This document shows positions 40,237-48,942 of a stretch of DNA of 64,000 bases, piece after piece; the stretch's first letter is position 1, and every line of letters starts with the position of its first letter. Under the pieces are notes generated by a model. That model made no database searches. It saw nothing but the letters and a program-made list of their open reading frames with translations, and had not been told where the DNA came from. This DNA comes from Bulleidia sp. zg-1006. Lineage in GTDB: Bacteria; Bacillota_I; Bacilli_A; Erysipelotrichales; Erysipelotrichaceae. Location: positions 186,001-250,000 of the forward strand of contig NZ_CP069178.1 in assembly GCF_016812035.1 (NCBI RefSeq). Direction: 5' to 3'. The translations under genes were made by a program, and so were the position numbers.

Positions 40237-40253
40237 TTGCACTTAGAGTGCAA
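40237..40253. promoter_or_regulatory. Dyad operator candidate before the PTS operon
   Basis: TTGCACT-tag-AGTGCAA, a 7-bp perfect dyad about 65 bases upstream of the likely -35. ATGCAC and ATGCAA half-like words recur near the promoter (40325, 40344). It may be the site of the operon's PRD regulator. Confidence 0.45.
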
Positions 40254-40316
40254 ATTCAATAATTAAACATTTACTTTTTGTCACCATGCTTCAACAAAAG
40301 TTGATTTCAATTAATA

Positions 40317-40345
40317 TTGGTTTAATGCACTTCTGATTTTATAAT
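40317..40345 (+). promoter_or_regulatory. Promoter of the PTS operon
   Basis: TTGGTT, 17-base spacer, TATAAT. The -35 is weak, as expected for an activated promoter. Confidence 0.55.
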
Positions 40346-40380
40346 GCAAATAGATAAATGATACCGGAAAGGGTGAAGCC

Positions 40381-40845
40381 ATGATTAGTGATTTTTTTGA
40401 TAAAAATTTAATTCAATTAAATGTCGAAGCAAAGAATAGAGAAGAGGCAATTCGTATCGCCGCCCAACCCTTAGTCGACTATAAAAAAATTAGTACAGAT
40501 TATGTTGATAACATCTTAAAGGTCTTGGAAAAAACGGGTCCGTACTTCGTCCTTTTACCTCAGGTGGCCTTACCGCACGCTCGTTCGGAAGAAGGGGCAC
40601 TTGAGAATGCGATAGGAATCACGACTTTAAAGCATCCGGTTGAGTTTAAAAGCGAAACAAATGATCCGATCAAATATTTGTTTGTCATTAGTGCCATTGA
40701 TAATAATGTTCATTTAGGTGCTTTATCAATGTTAGCGGAGTTGTTTGAAAAAGCCTCATTTTTTGAATTTCTGGATAATGCAACTTCTCCAAAGGAGATT
40801 TTAAATTATCTAAAAGATGTAGAAAGGAGTTGGACAGATGTATAA
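40381..40845 (+). CDS. PTS EIIA component, ascorbate/fructose type
   Basis: 154 residues of the PTS_EIIA_2 fold. His66 in LPQVALPHARSEEGAL is the phosphorylated residue. It accepts phosphate from HPr and passes it to the IIB encoded next. First gene of the operon; its last codons overlap the IIB start by 8 bases. Sequence around the His closely resembles the EIIA domain at the end of the operon's regulator (43258). Confidence 0.88.
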   Translation: MISDFFDKNLIQLNVEAKNREEAIRIAAQPLVDYKKISTDYVDNILKVLEKTGPYFVLLPQVALPHARSEEGALENAIGITTLKHPVEFKSETNDPIKYLFVISAIDNNVHLGALSMLAELFEKASFFEFLDNATSPKEILNYLKDVERSWTDV

Positions 40846-41122
40846 GGCATTGGTTGCGTGTCGAGCGGGTATGGGATCCAGTTTATTATTGAAAATCAAA
40901 GTAGATCAAGTGATTAAAGAAAATAACTATCCCATTGAAACTGAACACGGGAATTTGGATTCTTTAATCGGGTATACCGGTGATTTGTTTATTTCGATGG
41001 AAGATCTGGCTGAAGAGCTAAGAGATACAGTGAAATATGCTATTGGTATTCGAAACATTGTAGATAAGAACGAAATTCAATCTAAATTGGAAGAATATTT
41101 AAACTTTGAATCAAATCAATAA
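40838..41122 (+). CDS. PTS EIIB component, ascorbate type
   Basis: 94 residues. Cys8 in ALVACRAGMGSSLL is the phosphocysteine of the lactose/ascorbate IIB fold. AAAGGAG within the end of the IIA gene serves as Shine-Dalgarno. It phosphorylates the sugar as it passes through the IIC. Confidence 0.9.
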   Translation: MYKALVACRAGMGSSLLLKIKVDQVIKENNYPIETEHGNLDSLIGYTGDLFISMEDLAEELRDTVKYAIGIRNIVDKNEIQSKLEEYLNFESNQ

Positions 41123-41144
41123 TTAAGCGGAAGGAGAGAGAATA

Positions 41145-42437
41145 ATGATAGAAGCTTTATTAGGTCAAGTTAGAAATACTGCCCTTATTATTGGATTAGT
41201 CGCCTTAGTTGGGCTACTACTTCAAAAGAAAAAATCTTCAGAGGTCATATCTGGAACAGTTAAGACAATTATCGGATTTATGATTTTCAATATTGGCTCC
41301 GGTGCCATGTCCGGAGTTGTCAATAACTTCTCAAAGTTATTTAATCTAGGTTTTGGTGTTGAAGGAGTCACAACTCAAGTTGAAGTTGCAACCGCCTTAG
41401 CTTTAAACGAGTTTGGAACAGAGGTGGCTTTAGTTTTTGTTTTAGGTTTTATATTTAATCTAATCATTGCTAAATTCACTAAATTTAAAGCTATTTTCTT
41501 AACAGGACAACATTTCTTATATTTTGGAGCAGTGTTGGCACTTGTGTTTATAGCTTTGGGGTCCCCAATGATTGTAACCGTATTAGTTGGAGGTTTAGTT
41601 TTAGGTTTTGCCGGAGCAGCCCTCCCTTCATTAGCTCAACCATTCATGAAGAAAATTACAGGATCTGATGACATTGCGATGGGTCATTTTAACTTAATAG
41701 GTTATACTTTTGCGGGATGGGTAGGAAAGCTATTTGCTAAATCTGCTGAAAAAGAAGAAAGTGATTCTTCAGATGTTAATTTACCTGACTTCTTAAAATT
41801 ATTTAGAGATTTTGTTTTCTCTGTCGCTGTCTTTATGATGGTATTATTCTATGTCGCAACCATTGCTTGTGTTGTCAATGGACATATGGATGTAGTTAAA
41901 AAAATGGCGATGAATGATATATGGTTTATCTGGCCATTATTACAAGGATTACAATTTGCGGCAGGAATGAGTGTATTAATTTATGGGGTTCGTCAATTTA
42001 TTGCAGAAATTACGGCAGCATTTGTTGGTATTTCAGAAAAATATATTCCAGATGCAAAACCTGCAGTGGATTGCCCGGCCGTCTTCCCATTTGCGCCTAA
42101 TGCAGTCTTAATTGGATTTGTCGGAGCTTTGCTTGGAGGATTCTTGGGAATGTGGTTAATGATTATGTTTAAGAGTCCGGTTGTACTGATTCCGGCAGCA
42201 GGGATTGCCTTCTTCTCTGGAGGAACAGCAGGTGTCTTTGGTAATGCATATGGTGGATGGAAAGGTGCCTTAGTTGGTTCATTCTTGGTAGGAATTGGAC
42301 TAGTTGTGTTACCACTTGTTCTCTATCCGGCATTTGCTCAATTAGGAATTGCTGAAGCATCATTCCCAAACATTGACTACAATATTTTTGGTGCGGTAAT
42401 TTATGCAATTATAAACTTTATGAAAGGATTGTTTTGA
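41145..42437 (+). CDS. PTS EIIC permease, UlaA (ascorbate) family
   Basis: 430 residues with 10 or more membrane helices. GFMIFNIGSGAM (about 44-55), LTGQHFLYFG and the glycine-rich C-terminal segments match the UlaA/SgaT family, in which IIC, IIB and IIA are separate proteins. The transported substrate may be L-ascorbate or another sugar acid. The usual ulaD, ulaE and ulaF genes are absent. Confidence 0.85.
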   Translation: MIEALLGQVRNTALIIGLVALVGLLLQKKKSSEVISGTVKTIIGFMIFNIGSGAMSGVVNNFSKLFNLGFGVEGVTTQVEVATALALNEFGTEVALVFVLGFIFNLIIAKFTKFKAIFLTGQHFLYFGAVLALVFIALGSPMIVTVLVGGLVLGFAGAALPSLAQPFMKKITGSDDIAMGHFNLIGYTFAGWVGKLFAKSAEKEESDSSDVNLPDFLKLFRDFVFSVAVFMMVLFYVATIACVVNGHMDVVKKMAMNDIWFIWPLLQGLQFAAGMSVLIYGVRQFIAEITAAFVGISEKYIPDAKPAVDCPAVFPFAPNAVLIGFVGALLGGFLGMWLMIMFKSPVVLIPAAGIAFFSGGTAGVFGNAYGGWKGALVGSFLVGIGLVVLPLVLYPAFAQLGIAEASFPNIDYNIFGAVIYAIINFMKGLF

Positions 42438-42455
42438 TTCTAAGAATAGAGTGTC

Positions 42456-42483
42456 ATTAGAGCAAGGGTTGCCTTGCTCTAAT
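42456..42483 (+). other. Strong intercistronic hairpin
   Basis: ATTAGAGCAAGG / CCTTGCTCTAAT, a 12-bp perfect stem with loop GTTG, between the IIC and aldolase genes. There is no T tract, so it is more likely a stability or processing element than a terminator. Confidence 0.7.
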
Positions 42484-42500
42484 TCATAATAGGAAAGAAC

Positions 42501-43247
42501 ATGAAAAATTTAAATAAAAAATATTTCGGATTGTTTGTAAAACTAGTGACTAATCCAGCCATGCTTGTCATGTCCAAAGACGCAGGGTTAGATTTCTTGT
42601 TTTATGACAATGAACATAACTCATTTTCTAAATCAAAATTACACGATTTATTCTTGTTTGGTAACAATATAGGTTTGCCAAGCTTTATCAGAGTAAGTGA
42701 ACTTAGCCGTAGAGAAATCGGACAAGCCCTTGATAATGGTGCAGTCGGTATAATGGTACCTATGATTGAAACGAAAGAACAAGCTGAACGATTAGTTGAA
42801 TTTAGCAAGTACCCGCCAATTGGTCTTAGAGGTTATTCCAGTGGGGCTCATACCAATTATGGTCCTAGTGGAAATCATCAGGGGAATATGGAACTTAAGA
42901 ATAAAACAGTAGTTACTATTGCTCAAATTGAAACGGAACGAGGGGTTAAAAATGCTGAAGAAATCCTAGAGACCCCGGGTATTGATGCCTGTATCATTGG
43001 ACCGGTCGATTTAAGTATATCTTTAGGCGTGACGGACAATATTATGGATAAAAAAGAATTAGAGACCATCACTAAAGTTATTAGCGTGAGTAAAAAACTG
43101 AATAAACCGGTTGGAATTATTGGAGCGAATGAAATTCTTGAATATTTTAAAGATGATTTAAATTATTTTATTTCAGCGAATGATTTGAGTATTCTAAGAT
43201 CCGGTTTGCATAATGCAGTTGCAAAATATAAAGAAATAACAAAATAG
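42501..43247 (+). CDS. HpcH/HpaI-family class II aldolase
   Basis: 248 residues. FYDNEHNSFS, ISLGVTD-type and the core segments PMIETKEQAERLVEFSKYPP and IAQIETERGVKNAEEIL (metal-binding Glu) followed by DACIIGPVDLSISLG (Asp) match 2-oxo-acid aldolases such as GarL and HpcH. These split or form 2-keto-3-deoxy sugar acids with pyruvate and a divalent metal. In this operon it should act on the product of the imported sugar phosphate. Exact substrate unknown. Confidence 0.8.
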   Translation: MKNLNKKYFGLFVKLVTNPAMLVMSKDAGLDFLFYDNEHNSFSKSKLHDLFLFGNNIGLPSFIRVSELSRREIGQALDNGAVGIMVPMIETKEQAERLVEFSKYPPIGLRGYSSGAHTNYGPSGNHQGNMELKNKTVVTIAQIETERGVKNAEEILETPGIDACIIGPVDLSISLGVTDNIMDKKELETITKVISVSKKLNKPVGIIGANEILEYFKDDLNYFISANDLSILRSGLHNAVAKYKEITK

Positions 43248-43257
43248 AAGGTTATAG

Positions 43258-45342
43258 ATGGATAGAGAAATACTTCAACTGTTACAACTTATCATTAAAA
43301 GGTCACAATCAACGTTATTGGATGCAGAAAGGGAAAGTCAAGCGACACGAAGACAAATATTATATCGATTAGACAAACTTAATGTGTTAATTGAAGAGAG
43401 TCAACACGAAACAATAAAAATTGGGCAAGATAAAGAGTTTATTGTCGATTTAGCAACGAGAGATTTTCTGATTAAATCCCTGTTTTCTTCTACTGGCGAT
43501 AAAACCTATTATTTAAATAAAAACGAAAGAAAAATATTTCTCTTTTTATGCGTATTTGTGTCAAACGAATATCTCTCATCAAATCACTTCACGGATTATC
43601 TTACCATCAGTAAATCAACGATTTTTCAAGATTTAAGTGAATTGTCATTTGATTTGGAAAAAGAACATATCAGGTTGGATTATAATCGTGTCGATGGTTA
43701 TTTTCTAACCGGTAATGAAATGGACATTCGACGCTATATGATGATGACTGTGATTTCACTTATTTCTCAAGAAACAACACATCAAGTGCTTGATATGGTT
43801 ATTGAGAAGCTTCATCTTTATACGTTTGAATTTTCAAAATTAATTATTCAAGAATTATCTGAAAAACATAGAATTTCATTTGTTGAAGATCGATTAAAAG
43901 AATTTATTTATATTTTTATTTTTGTCACTCATCGCATTATTGCTCACAGTCACCAACAAATAGTGGACGATTTACCAAAAGTGGAAATGATGCCTACCTT
44001 TAAAGAATACGATTTTGTAGATGATTTGGTCAATTTCTTCCCATTTAGAATGAAAATGAAAAAACAAGATCGAGAGTATTTAAGTTCTTGGATTTTAGGG
44101 ATTTCATTTGGAAATGTCTTAGATGACACAGAAGATTGTTTGTTAATTGCTAAATTAGTTTCTAAAATTATGACTCGCTTTGAAATTCTCAGTGGAATTC
44201 ATTATGACAACATTGAAGATAAATTTAAGCATCTTTATGCTCATTTTAGACCGGCATATTATCGTTTGCTGTTTAAGTTACCCATATATAATCCGTTAAA
44301 AGATAAAGTCAAAGAACAATATCCGGCTTTATTTAATTTGGTTAGGGAAACCATGAAACCGATGAGTAATCTTTTTAATCAAGATATTAATGATGATGAA
44401 TTAACGTATCTGACGATGCATTTCGCTTCAATTTTCATTGATGAACCTTCTAAAGAAATTATTAAAAAGAAACGAGCCTTGATTGTTTGTCTTAATGGAA
44501 TAGGTTCATCGGTGATTCTGCACAATGAGTTGAAATTATTATTTCCTAGTATTGAGTTTTTAAAACCAATTGAAGTCAGCCAATTTGATCCGAATCGTTT
44601 TGATGTTGATATTATTTTTACAACTAGCATATTCAAAGAAATTGCTGAATCATCGATTCCTGTCGTCAAAGTAAATCCAATTATGGATGACGATGAAAAA
44701 TTTATCGTATTAAAAGAGGTTAAGGCTCACTTAGGCAATTTACATAATACGATGGTTGTCGCAGATGATATTTTATCTATTCTTAGAAATCATCTAGGTA
44801 ATATCAGTGAAGAAAATCGGTTGGTTTCAGACTTAGTTGGATTATTTTATAGTACAAATTCTAAGGAGACGACAGAAACTCAACCTAAACGATTAGTGGA
44901 CATCTTATCGAAACAATTCATTATGACTCAAGTTGAGTGCAGTAGTGATCTTGAAGCGGTGAAACTGTCTCTTTTACCTTTAATGAAAAATAAGATGATT
45001 ACAAAAAATTATCAGAATAGCGTGGTTCGTTTGCAAAAACAAAGTCCTTCATATTTTGCGATTACACCACATATCGCCTTGCCTCATACAAAATCCTCGG
45101 AAGGAGCTTTGGAAAATGGCATTTCAATCGTAACACTTAAAACCCCTTTGAATTTTGGTGAAAGTCCCAATAATCCTATTAAATATTTGTTCGGATTGTC
45201 AGCCGTTGATAATGAGTCACACATGAAAGCTATGTCAGATTTACTCATTTTATTGAATGATAAAGATTTTTTGAAGTTGTTAGACCAAGAGACAAATTCA
45301 AATAAAATTATGAACTATATCGTAAATTATGATTGGAGATAA
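43258..45342 (+). CDS. PRD-containing BglG/MtlR-type regulator with EIIB- and EIIA-like domains
   Basis: 694 residues. N-terminal HTHs (about 1-60 and 85-120), two PTS regulation domains with conserved His (about 170-400), an EIIB-like domain (RALIVCLNGIGSS, Cys about 410) and a C-terminal EIIA domain (TPHIALPHTKSSEGALENG, His about 600). Such proteins sense PTS phosphorylation and activate their operon. Placed after the aldolase gene, it should control this PTS cluster. Confidence 0.85.
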   Translation: MDREILQLLQLIIKRSQSTLLDAERESQATRRQILYRLDKLNVLIEESQHETIKIGQDKEFIVDLATRDFLIKSLFSSTGDKTYYLNKNERKIFLFLCVFVSNEYLSSNHFTDYLTISKSTIFQDLSELSFDLEKEHIRLDYNRVDGYFLTGNEMDIRRYMMMTVISLISQETTHQVLDMVIEKLHLYTFEFSKLIIQELSEKHRISFVEDRLKEFIYIFIFVTHRIIAHSHQQIVDDLPKVEMMPTFKEYDFVDDLVNFFPFRMKMKKQDREYLSSWILGISFGNVLDDTEDCLLIAKLVSKIMTRFEILSGIHYDNIEDKFKHLYAHFRPAYYRLLFKLPIYNPLKDKVKEQYPALFNLVRETMKPMSNLFNQDINDDELTYLTMHFASIFIDEPSKEIIKKKRALIVCLNGIGSSVILHNELKLLFPSIEFLKPIEVSQFDPNRFDVDIIFTTSIFKEIAESSIPVVKVNPIMDDDEKFIVLKEVKAHLGNLHNTMVVADDILSILRNHLGNISEENRLVSDLVGLFYSTNSKETTETQPKRLVDILSKQFIMTQVECSSDLEAVKLSLLPLMKNKMITKNYQNSVVRLQKQSPSYFAITPHIALPHTKSSEGALENGISIVTLKTPLNFGESPNNPIKYLFGLSAVDNESHMKAMSDLLILLNDKDFLKLLDQETNSNKIMNYIVNYDWR

Positions 45343-45344
45343 GC

Positions 45345-45950
45345 ATGAATGATTTAAATATATATATTAAAACAATACAGGAAGAACTTGAGGCACATAT
45401 TGATGCCATGAATCAAGAAAATTTAAAGCAGGCGAAAGATTTGATTTTGAACCAGGAACAAAGTGGTAAAAGAGTTCATGTTACTGGTATTGGAAAACCA
45501 AGTTATGTTGCAGGATATATTGCTTCTCTTCTATCTTCAATTGGAACTAAAGCCTATTTTCTTGATGGGACTGAAGCAGTTCATGGCAGTGCGGGACAAG
45601 TTGATGTGGGGGATGTTGTTATCGCTATTTCAAATAGCGGTCAAACTTCTGAGTTAAGGTATACCGTTGAAACATTAAAATCCAATGGAGCGAGAATAAT
45701 TGCTGTTTCAGGTAATGAAGAATCCTGGTTAGCTAAAAACTCAGATGTCTTTCTAAAAGCAACGGTTTCTAAAGAAGGCGATGGCTTAAACAAGCCTCCG
45801 CGAGCATCAATTTTGGTTGAAATGTTCACATTACAATGCTTATCTATATTATTACAAGCCGAAAGAAATCTTGATTCTCAAAAATATGTGAAGTGGCATC
45901 CTGGTGGAGCTTTAGGTGCTTCAATCAGTCAAGATAAAAATACGGTGTAA
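45345..45950 (+). CDS. SIS-domain sugar phosphate isomerase (KpsF/GutQ-like)
   Basis: 201 residues from ATG 45345, which follows GGAG by 6 bases; an in-frame TTG at 45333 is less likely. VTGIGKPSYVAGYIASLLSS, AISNSGQTSELRYTVETLKSNGARIIAVSG and WHPGGALGASI are the hallmarks of the arabinose-5-phosphate isomerase N-terminal domain; the CBS pair is missing. It probably isomerises an intermediate of the imported sugar. It ends the operon. Confidence 0.85.
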   Translation: MNDLNIYIKTIQEELEAHIDAMNQENLKQAKDLILNQEQSGKRVHVTGIGKPSYVAGYIASLLSSIGTKAYFLDGTEAVHGSAGQVDVGDVVIAISNSGQTSELRYTVETLKSNGARIIAVSGNEESWLAKNSDVFLKATVSKEGDGLNKPPRASILVEMFTLQCLSILLQAERNLDSQKYVKWHPGGALGASISQDKNTV

Positions 45951-46029
45951 TGTAGTAAGACATAGGTTGTCGATAGGAAAAAAATTGTACTGGACAATTC
46001 AAACAAAAATAAAAGGAAAGGAGAATAGT

Positions 46030-46082
46030 AAAATGGATCCTATATAGTAGACAATTAAAAAGTCTATTATAGGAGCCATTTT
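46030..46082. repeat. Near-palindromic 53-bp unit abutting copy C of the regulator
   Basis: AAAATGGATCCTATATAG/TAGAC against GTCTATTATAGGAGCCATTTT: about 21 paired bases with a few mismatches and a short AT loop. It could terminate the PTS operon, or be a pair of facing IS ends or a miniature element. It directly touches the start of the 469-bp repeat. Confidence 0.55.
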
Positions 46083-46083
46083 A

Positions 46084-46552
46084 ATAAACATCCCTAGTCA
46101 CTCTTTTTATTCTTTTGGTATTGCTCTTTAATCTTGTTGAAGGTTTGATTGCTTAAATCATGCTCAATTTTATGTGCGTCGTGATAAGCAATATCCGGAT
46201 CAACTCCTAATTGTTTAAAATAACCGGTCAACACAGTATTTCGTTCATGAATTTTTTCAGCAATCGCAAGACCTGTTTCCAATAATTCTAAAGAACCATC
46301 TTGGTTCATTTGAATATATCCATTTTCTCTTAATTTTTTCATAGCGATAGAAACACTCGCCTTGGAATATCCGGTTTCTTCCGCCACATCAATAGAATGA
46401 CAGATACCTTTTCTTTCTTTAATCACTAAAATAGCTAATAGATAATCCTCACCCGATTCGTAAATAGACATTTAAACTCCTTTTCAACCATTATACCCGA
46501 TTTTTAATTTCGAGGAATAACAATACTTTTGTAAGCCCTCTTTTAGTATTAT
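46084..46552. repeat. 469-bp direct repeat, copy C
   Basis: Matches 36373-36841. Recombination between the two copies would delete the 9.7 kb with the IS and PTS operon. Confidence 0.9.
46094..46471 (-). CDS. DtxR/MntR-family metal-dependent regulator, copy C
   Basis: 125 residues, identical in sequence to copy A (36383). See that entry for domains. It is divergent from the gene at 46563 and its promoter region ends within about 10 bases of that start, suggesting this is the ancestral location. Confidence 0.8.
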   Translation of the reverse strand: MSIYESGEDYLLAILVIKERKGICHSIDVAEETGYSKASVSIAMKKLRENGYIQMNQDGSLELLETGLAIAEKIHERNTVLTGYFKQLGVDPDIAYHDAHKIEHDLSNQTFNKIKEQYQKNKKSD

Positions 46553-46562
46553 TATAACAGTT

Positions 46563-47108
46563 ATGAAGAAAATTTTAATGTATAGTCCAAACAAAGAAAG
46601 AATCGCTATTTTTAAAGAAGTGGCGCAACAGTTCCACTCTGTTTTTGTGCAAATAAGTGATGAACAACTAAAACTAACCGTAAATTTGGTGTTTCTTTTA
46701 GAAGAAGATAAAGATGGGTCTCACCGTGAGTTTGAAAATGAATATATCTTAATTGATGGGATATCGAAAGAAGAATTATCTATTCTATTTGAAGCGGTGA
46801 ATGAAAAGATAGAAACAGATGCGATGATTACAATAATCAAAACAGTGCATAACCAAAACTGGCTTTTATCCGATTTATTCCTTGAAACAAAAGAGGAAAA
46901 AGAGTTGATGGAAAAAGTGTTAGAATTAGAGAATATCTTATTACAAAGTAATCAATTGGATTTGAATTCTTTTGAAGAAGGTCAAAAAGGAGATATTAAA
47001 AATGCGTTGATGATGGCTTATATGACACTGATGCAAGGAAAATTTGAAAAAGAACAAATACAAAAACAATTAGATGAATTAAAGCGATTATTAAGGAGAA
47101 AGCGATGA
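46563..47108 (+). CDS. DUF3783-like protein
   Basis: 181 residues. The N-terminal half has the short alpha/beta pattern I associate with DUF3783 proteins; the C-terminal half is a charged coiled-coil-like helix (FEKEQIQKQLDELKRLLRRKR). No enzymatic motif. Its stop overlaps the psuK start (ATGA-type), so the three genes to psuG form one unit. Confidence 0.5.
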   Translation: MKKILMYSPNKERIAIFKEVAQQFHSVFVQISDEQLKLTVNLVFLLEEDKDGSHREFENEYILIDGISKEELSILFEAVNEKIETDAMITIIKTVHNQNWLLSDLFLETKEEKELMEKVLELENILLQSNQLDLNSFEEGQKGDIKNALMMAYMTLMQGKFEKEQIQKQLDELKRLLRRKR

Positions 47109-48040
47109 AAAAAATATGTGTTGTAGGAGGAGCGAATATTGATATTTGTGGATCTAGTTTGGAGCCACTTCGTCAATACGACTCTAATCCCGGAGAAATC
47201 AATTTAAGTTTTGGCGGGGTTGGTCGTAATATCGCCCAAATTTGTGCTTTATTAGGGGAAGAAGTGCAATTCGTTACTTGTTTTTCTTCGGATCCTTACG
47301 CCAAAATGTTACAAGAAGATTGCCGAAGGTTAGGAATGGATATTTCTAAAAGTTCAATCACAAAGGATTACCCAAGTTCTATTTATTTGGCTATCTTAGA
47401 TCAAAATCGAGATATGAAAATTGCGATGAGTGACATGCGCATTTTAAGAGCGATGGATACAGCTGTTCTTGATAAAGCGCTAGAGGATTTAGATGAAGGG
47501 GATGCTTTAATTCTGGATGCTAATTTAGATTTAAATAGTATTGAATATTTAACAAAACACGCGAAATCTTTTTTGGTGGCTGATCCTGTATCCGTTCAAA
47601 AATCAAAGCGCTTAGTACCTATTCTACCGTACTTAAATGTATTTAAGCCAAATCAATATGAAGCCGAGGCGTTAACCGGTATCTTTGTGAAAGATAAAGA
47701 GACGGCTAGACAATGCCTTACTTGGTTTTTAAATCAAGGAATGCAAGAAATTATTGTGTCATTAGCCGATCAAGGTGTTATACTTGGAAGTTCAGAAGGT
47801 ATGTTCCGGTATCGTCATCGTCCAATTCATCTTTCTAATGCAACGGGAGGCGGTGATTCCTTGTTAGGAGCGTATGTTTCTGAAAGAATTCGAGGTGTAA
47901 GTCCTTGCGAGGCTATTCGATTTGGTCTTAGTGCAGCGGTTGTTAGTATTGAACAAGACGCTGTGCGACGTCGTAGTTTAGAAAGGGCAAAAGTGCGCGA
48001 GTGTATGGAAAGCATGAATATACAGGAGGAAAAGTTATGA
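47105..48040 (+). CDS. psuK: Pseudouridine kinase (PfkB family)
   Basis: 311 residues. GGANIDICG near the start, NLSFGGVGRNIAQICALLG (PfkB signature 1 region), FKPNQYEAEALTG and the C-terminal ATGGGDSLLGAYV (anion hole and catalytic Asp). PfkB kinases with psuG next to them phosphorylate pseudouridine from RNA turnover. AAGGAG precedes the ATG. Confidence 0.88.
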   Translation: MKKICVVGGANIDICGSSLEPLRQYDSNPGEINLSFGGVGRNIAQICALLGEEVQFVTCFSSDPYAKMLQEDCRRLGMDISKSSITKDYPSSIYLAILDQNRDMKIAMSDMRILRAMDTAVLDKALEDLDEGDALILDANLDLNSIEYLTKHAKSFLVADPVSVQKSKRLVPILPYLNVFKPNQYEAEALTGIFVKDKETARQCLTWFLNQGMQEIIVSLADQGVILGSSEGMFRYRHRPIHLSNATGGGDSLLGAYVSERIRGVSPCEAIRFGLSAAVVSIEQDAVRRRSLERAKVRECMESMNIQEEKL

Positions 48041-48942
48041 AAGTAAGAACAAGTCAGGAAGTTGCGAAGGCTATTGCTGAAGGGAAACCGGTCATTGCGT
48101 TAGAATCGACTATTATTTCCCATGGTATGCCTTATCCACAAAATGTAAAAACAGCTTTAGAGGTTGAAAAGATTATTCGTGAAAATAGTTGTATTCCTGC
48201 AACGGTTGGTATTATCGAAGGTGAACCGGTTGTTGGTATGTCGGCGGAAGAAATTGAAGAATTTGGTAAGCGTGGTTTATCCATTCCTAAAGTGTCTCGT
48301 CGTGATATCCCAACGATTGTTGCCAATAAGGATTGGGGTGCTTCAACAGTTGCAACAACGATGATTTTTGCGGCCATGGCAGGCGTTGAGTTTTTCGTAA
48401 CTGGTGGTATTGGGGGCGTTCATCGTGGTGCTGAGTTAACGTTTGATGTCAGCGCTGATTTAGAGGAGTTAGGTAATACAAATGTAACGGTTATCTGCGC
48501 GGGGGCAAAAGCAATTTTGGATTTACCTAAGACCTTAGAGGTGTTAGAAACAAAGGGCGTTCCGGTGTTTGGTTATCAAACGGAGGAATTACCGGCTTTC
48601 TACACAAGAACCTCGGGTCTAAAAGTAGACCATGCTTTAAAAGATGCCAGTGAAGCCGCATCGATCATCCACGCTAAGAGAGAATTGGGCTTAAAAGGGG
48701 GTGTATTGATTACAAATCCTATTCCTGAAGAATACAGTATGGATTCAAAGGCAATCAATAAAGTCATTGACCAGGCCATTGCTGAAATGGATGAAAAGGG
48801 TGTTCATGGTAAAGAAGCAACGCCCTTCTTGTTAGCCAAGGTAGCTGAATTAACTGATGGTGAATCCTTGAATTCCAATATTCAATTGGTGTTCAATAAC
48901 GCAAAAGTAGGCTGTGCAATTGCCAAGGAGTACTATAAATAA
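48037..48942 (+). CDS. psuG: Pseudouridine-5'-phosphate glycosidase
   Basis: 301 residues from ATG 48037, which follows AGGAGG and overlaps the psuK stop (ATGA). VIALESTIISHGMPYPQN, GGIGGVHRGAE and NPIPEEYSM are diagnostic of PsuG. It splits pseudouridine 5'-phosphate into uracil and ribose 5-phosphate. The frame is open to 48001, but that start has no Shine-Dalgarno. Confidence 0.95.
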   Translation: MKVRTSQEVAKAIAEGKPVIALESTIISHGMPYPQNVKTALEVEKIIRENSCIPATVGIIEGEPVVGMSAEEIEEFGKRGLSIPKVSRRDIPTIVANKDWGASTVATTMIFAAMAGVEFFVTGGIGGVHRGAELTFDVSADLEELGNTNVTVICAGAKAILDLPKTLEVLETKGVPVFGYQTEELPAFYTRTSGLKVDHALKDASEAASIIHAKRELGLKGGVLITNPIPEEYSMDSKAINKVIDQAIAEMDEKGVHGKEATPFLLAKVAELTDGESLNSNIQLVFNNAKVGCAIAKEYYK

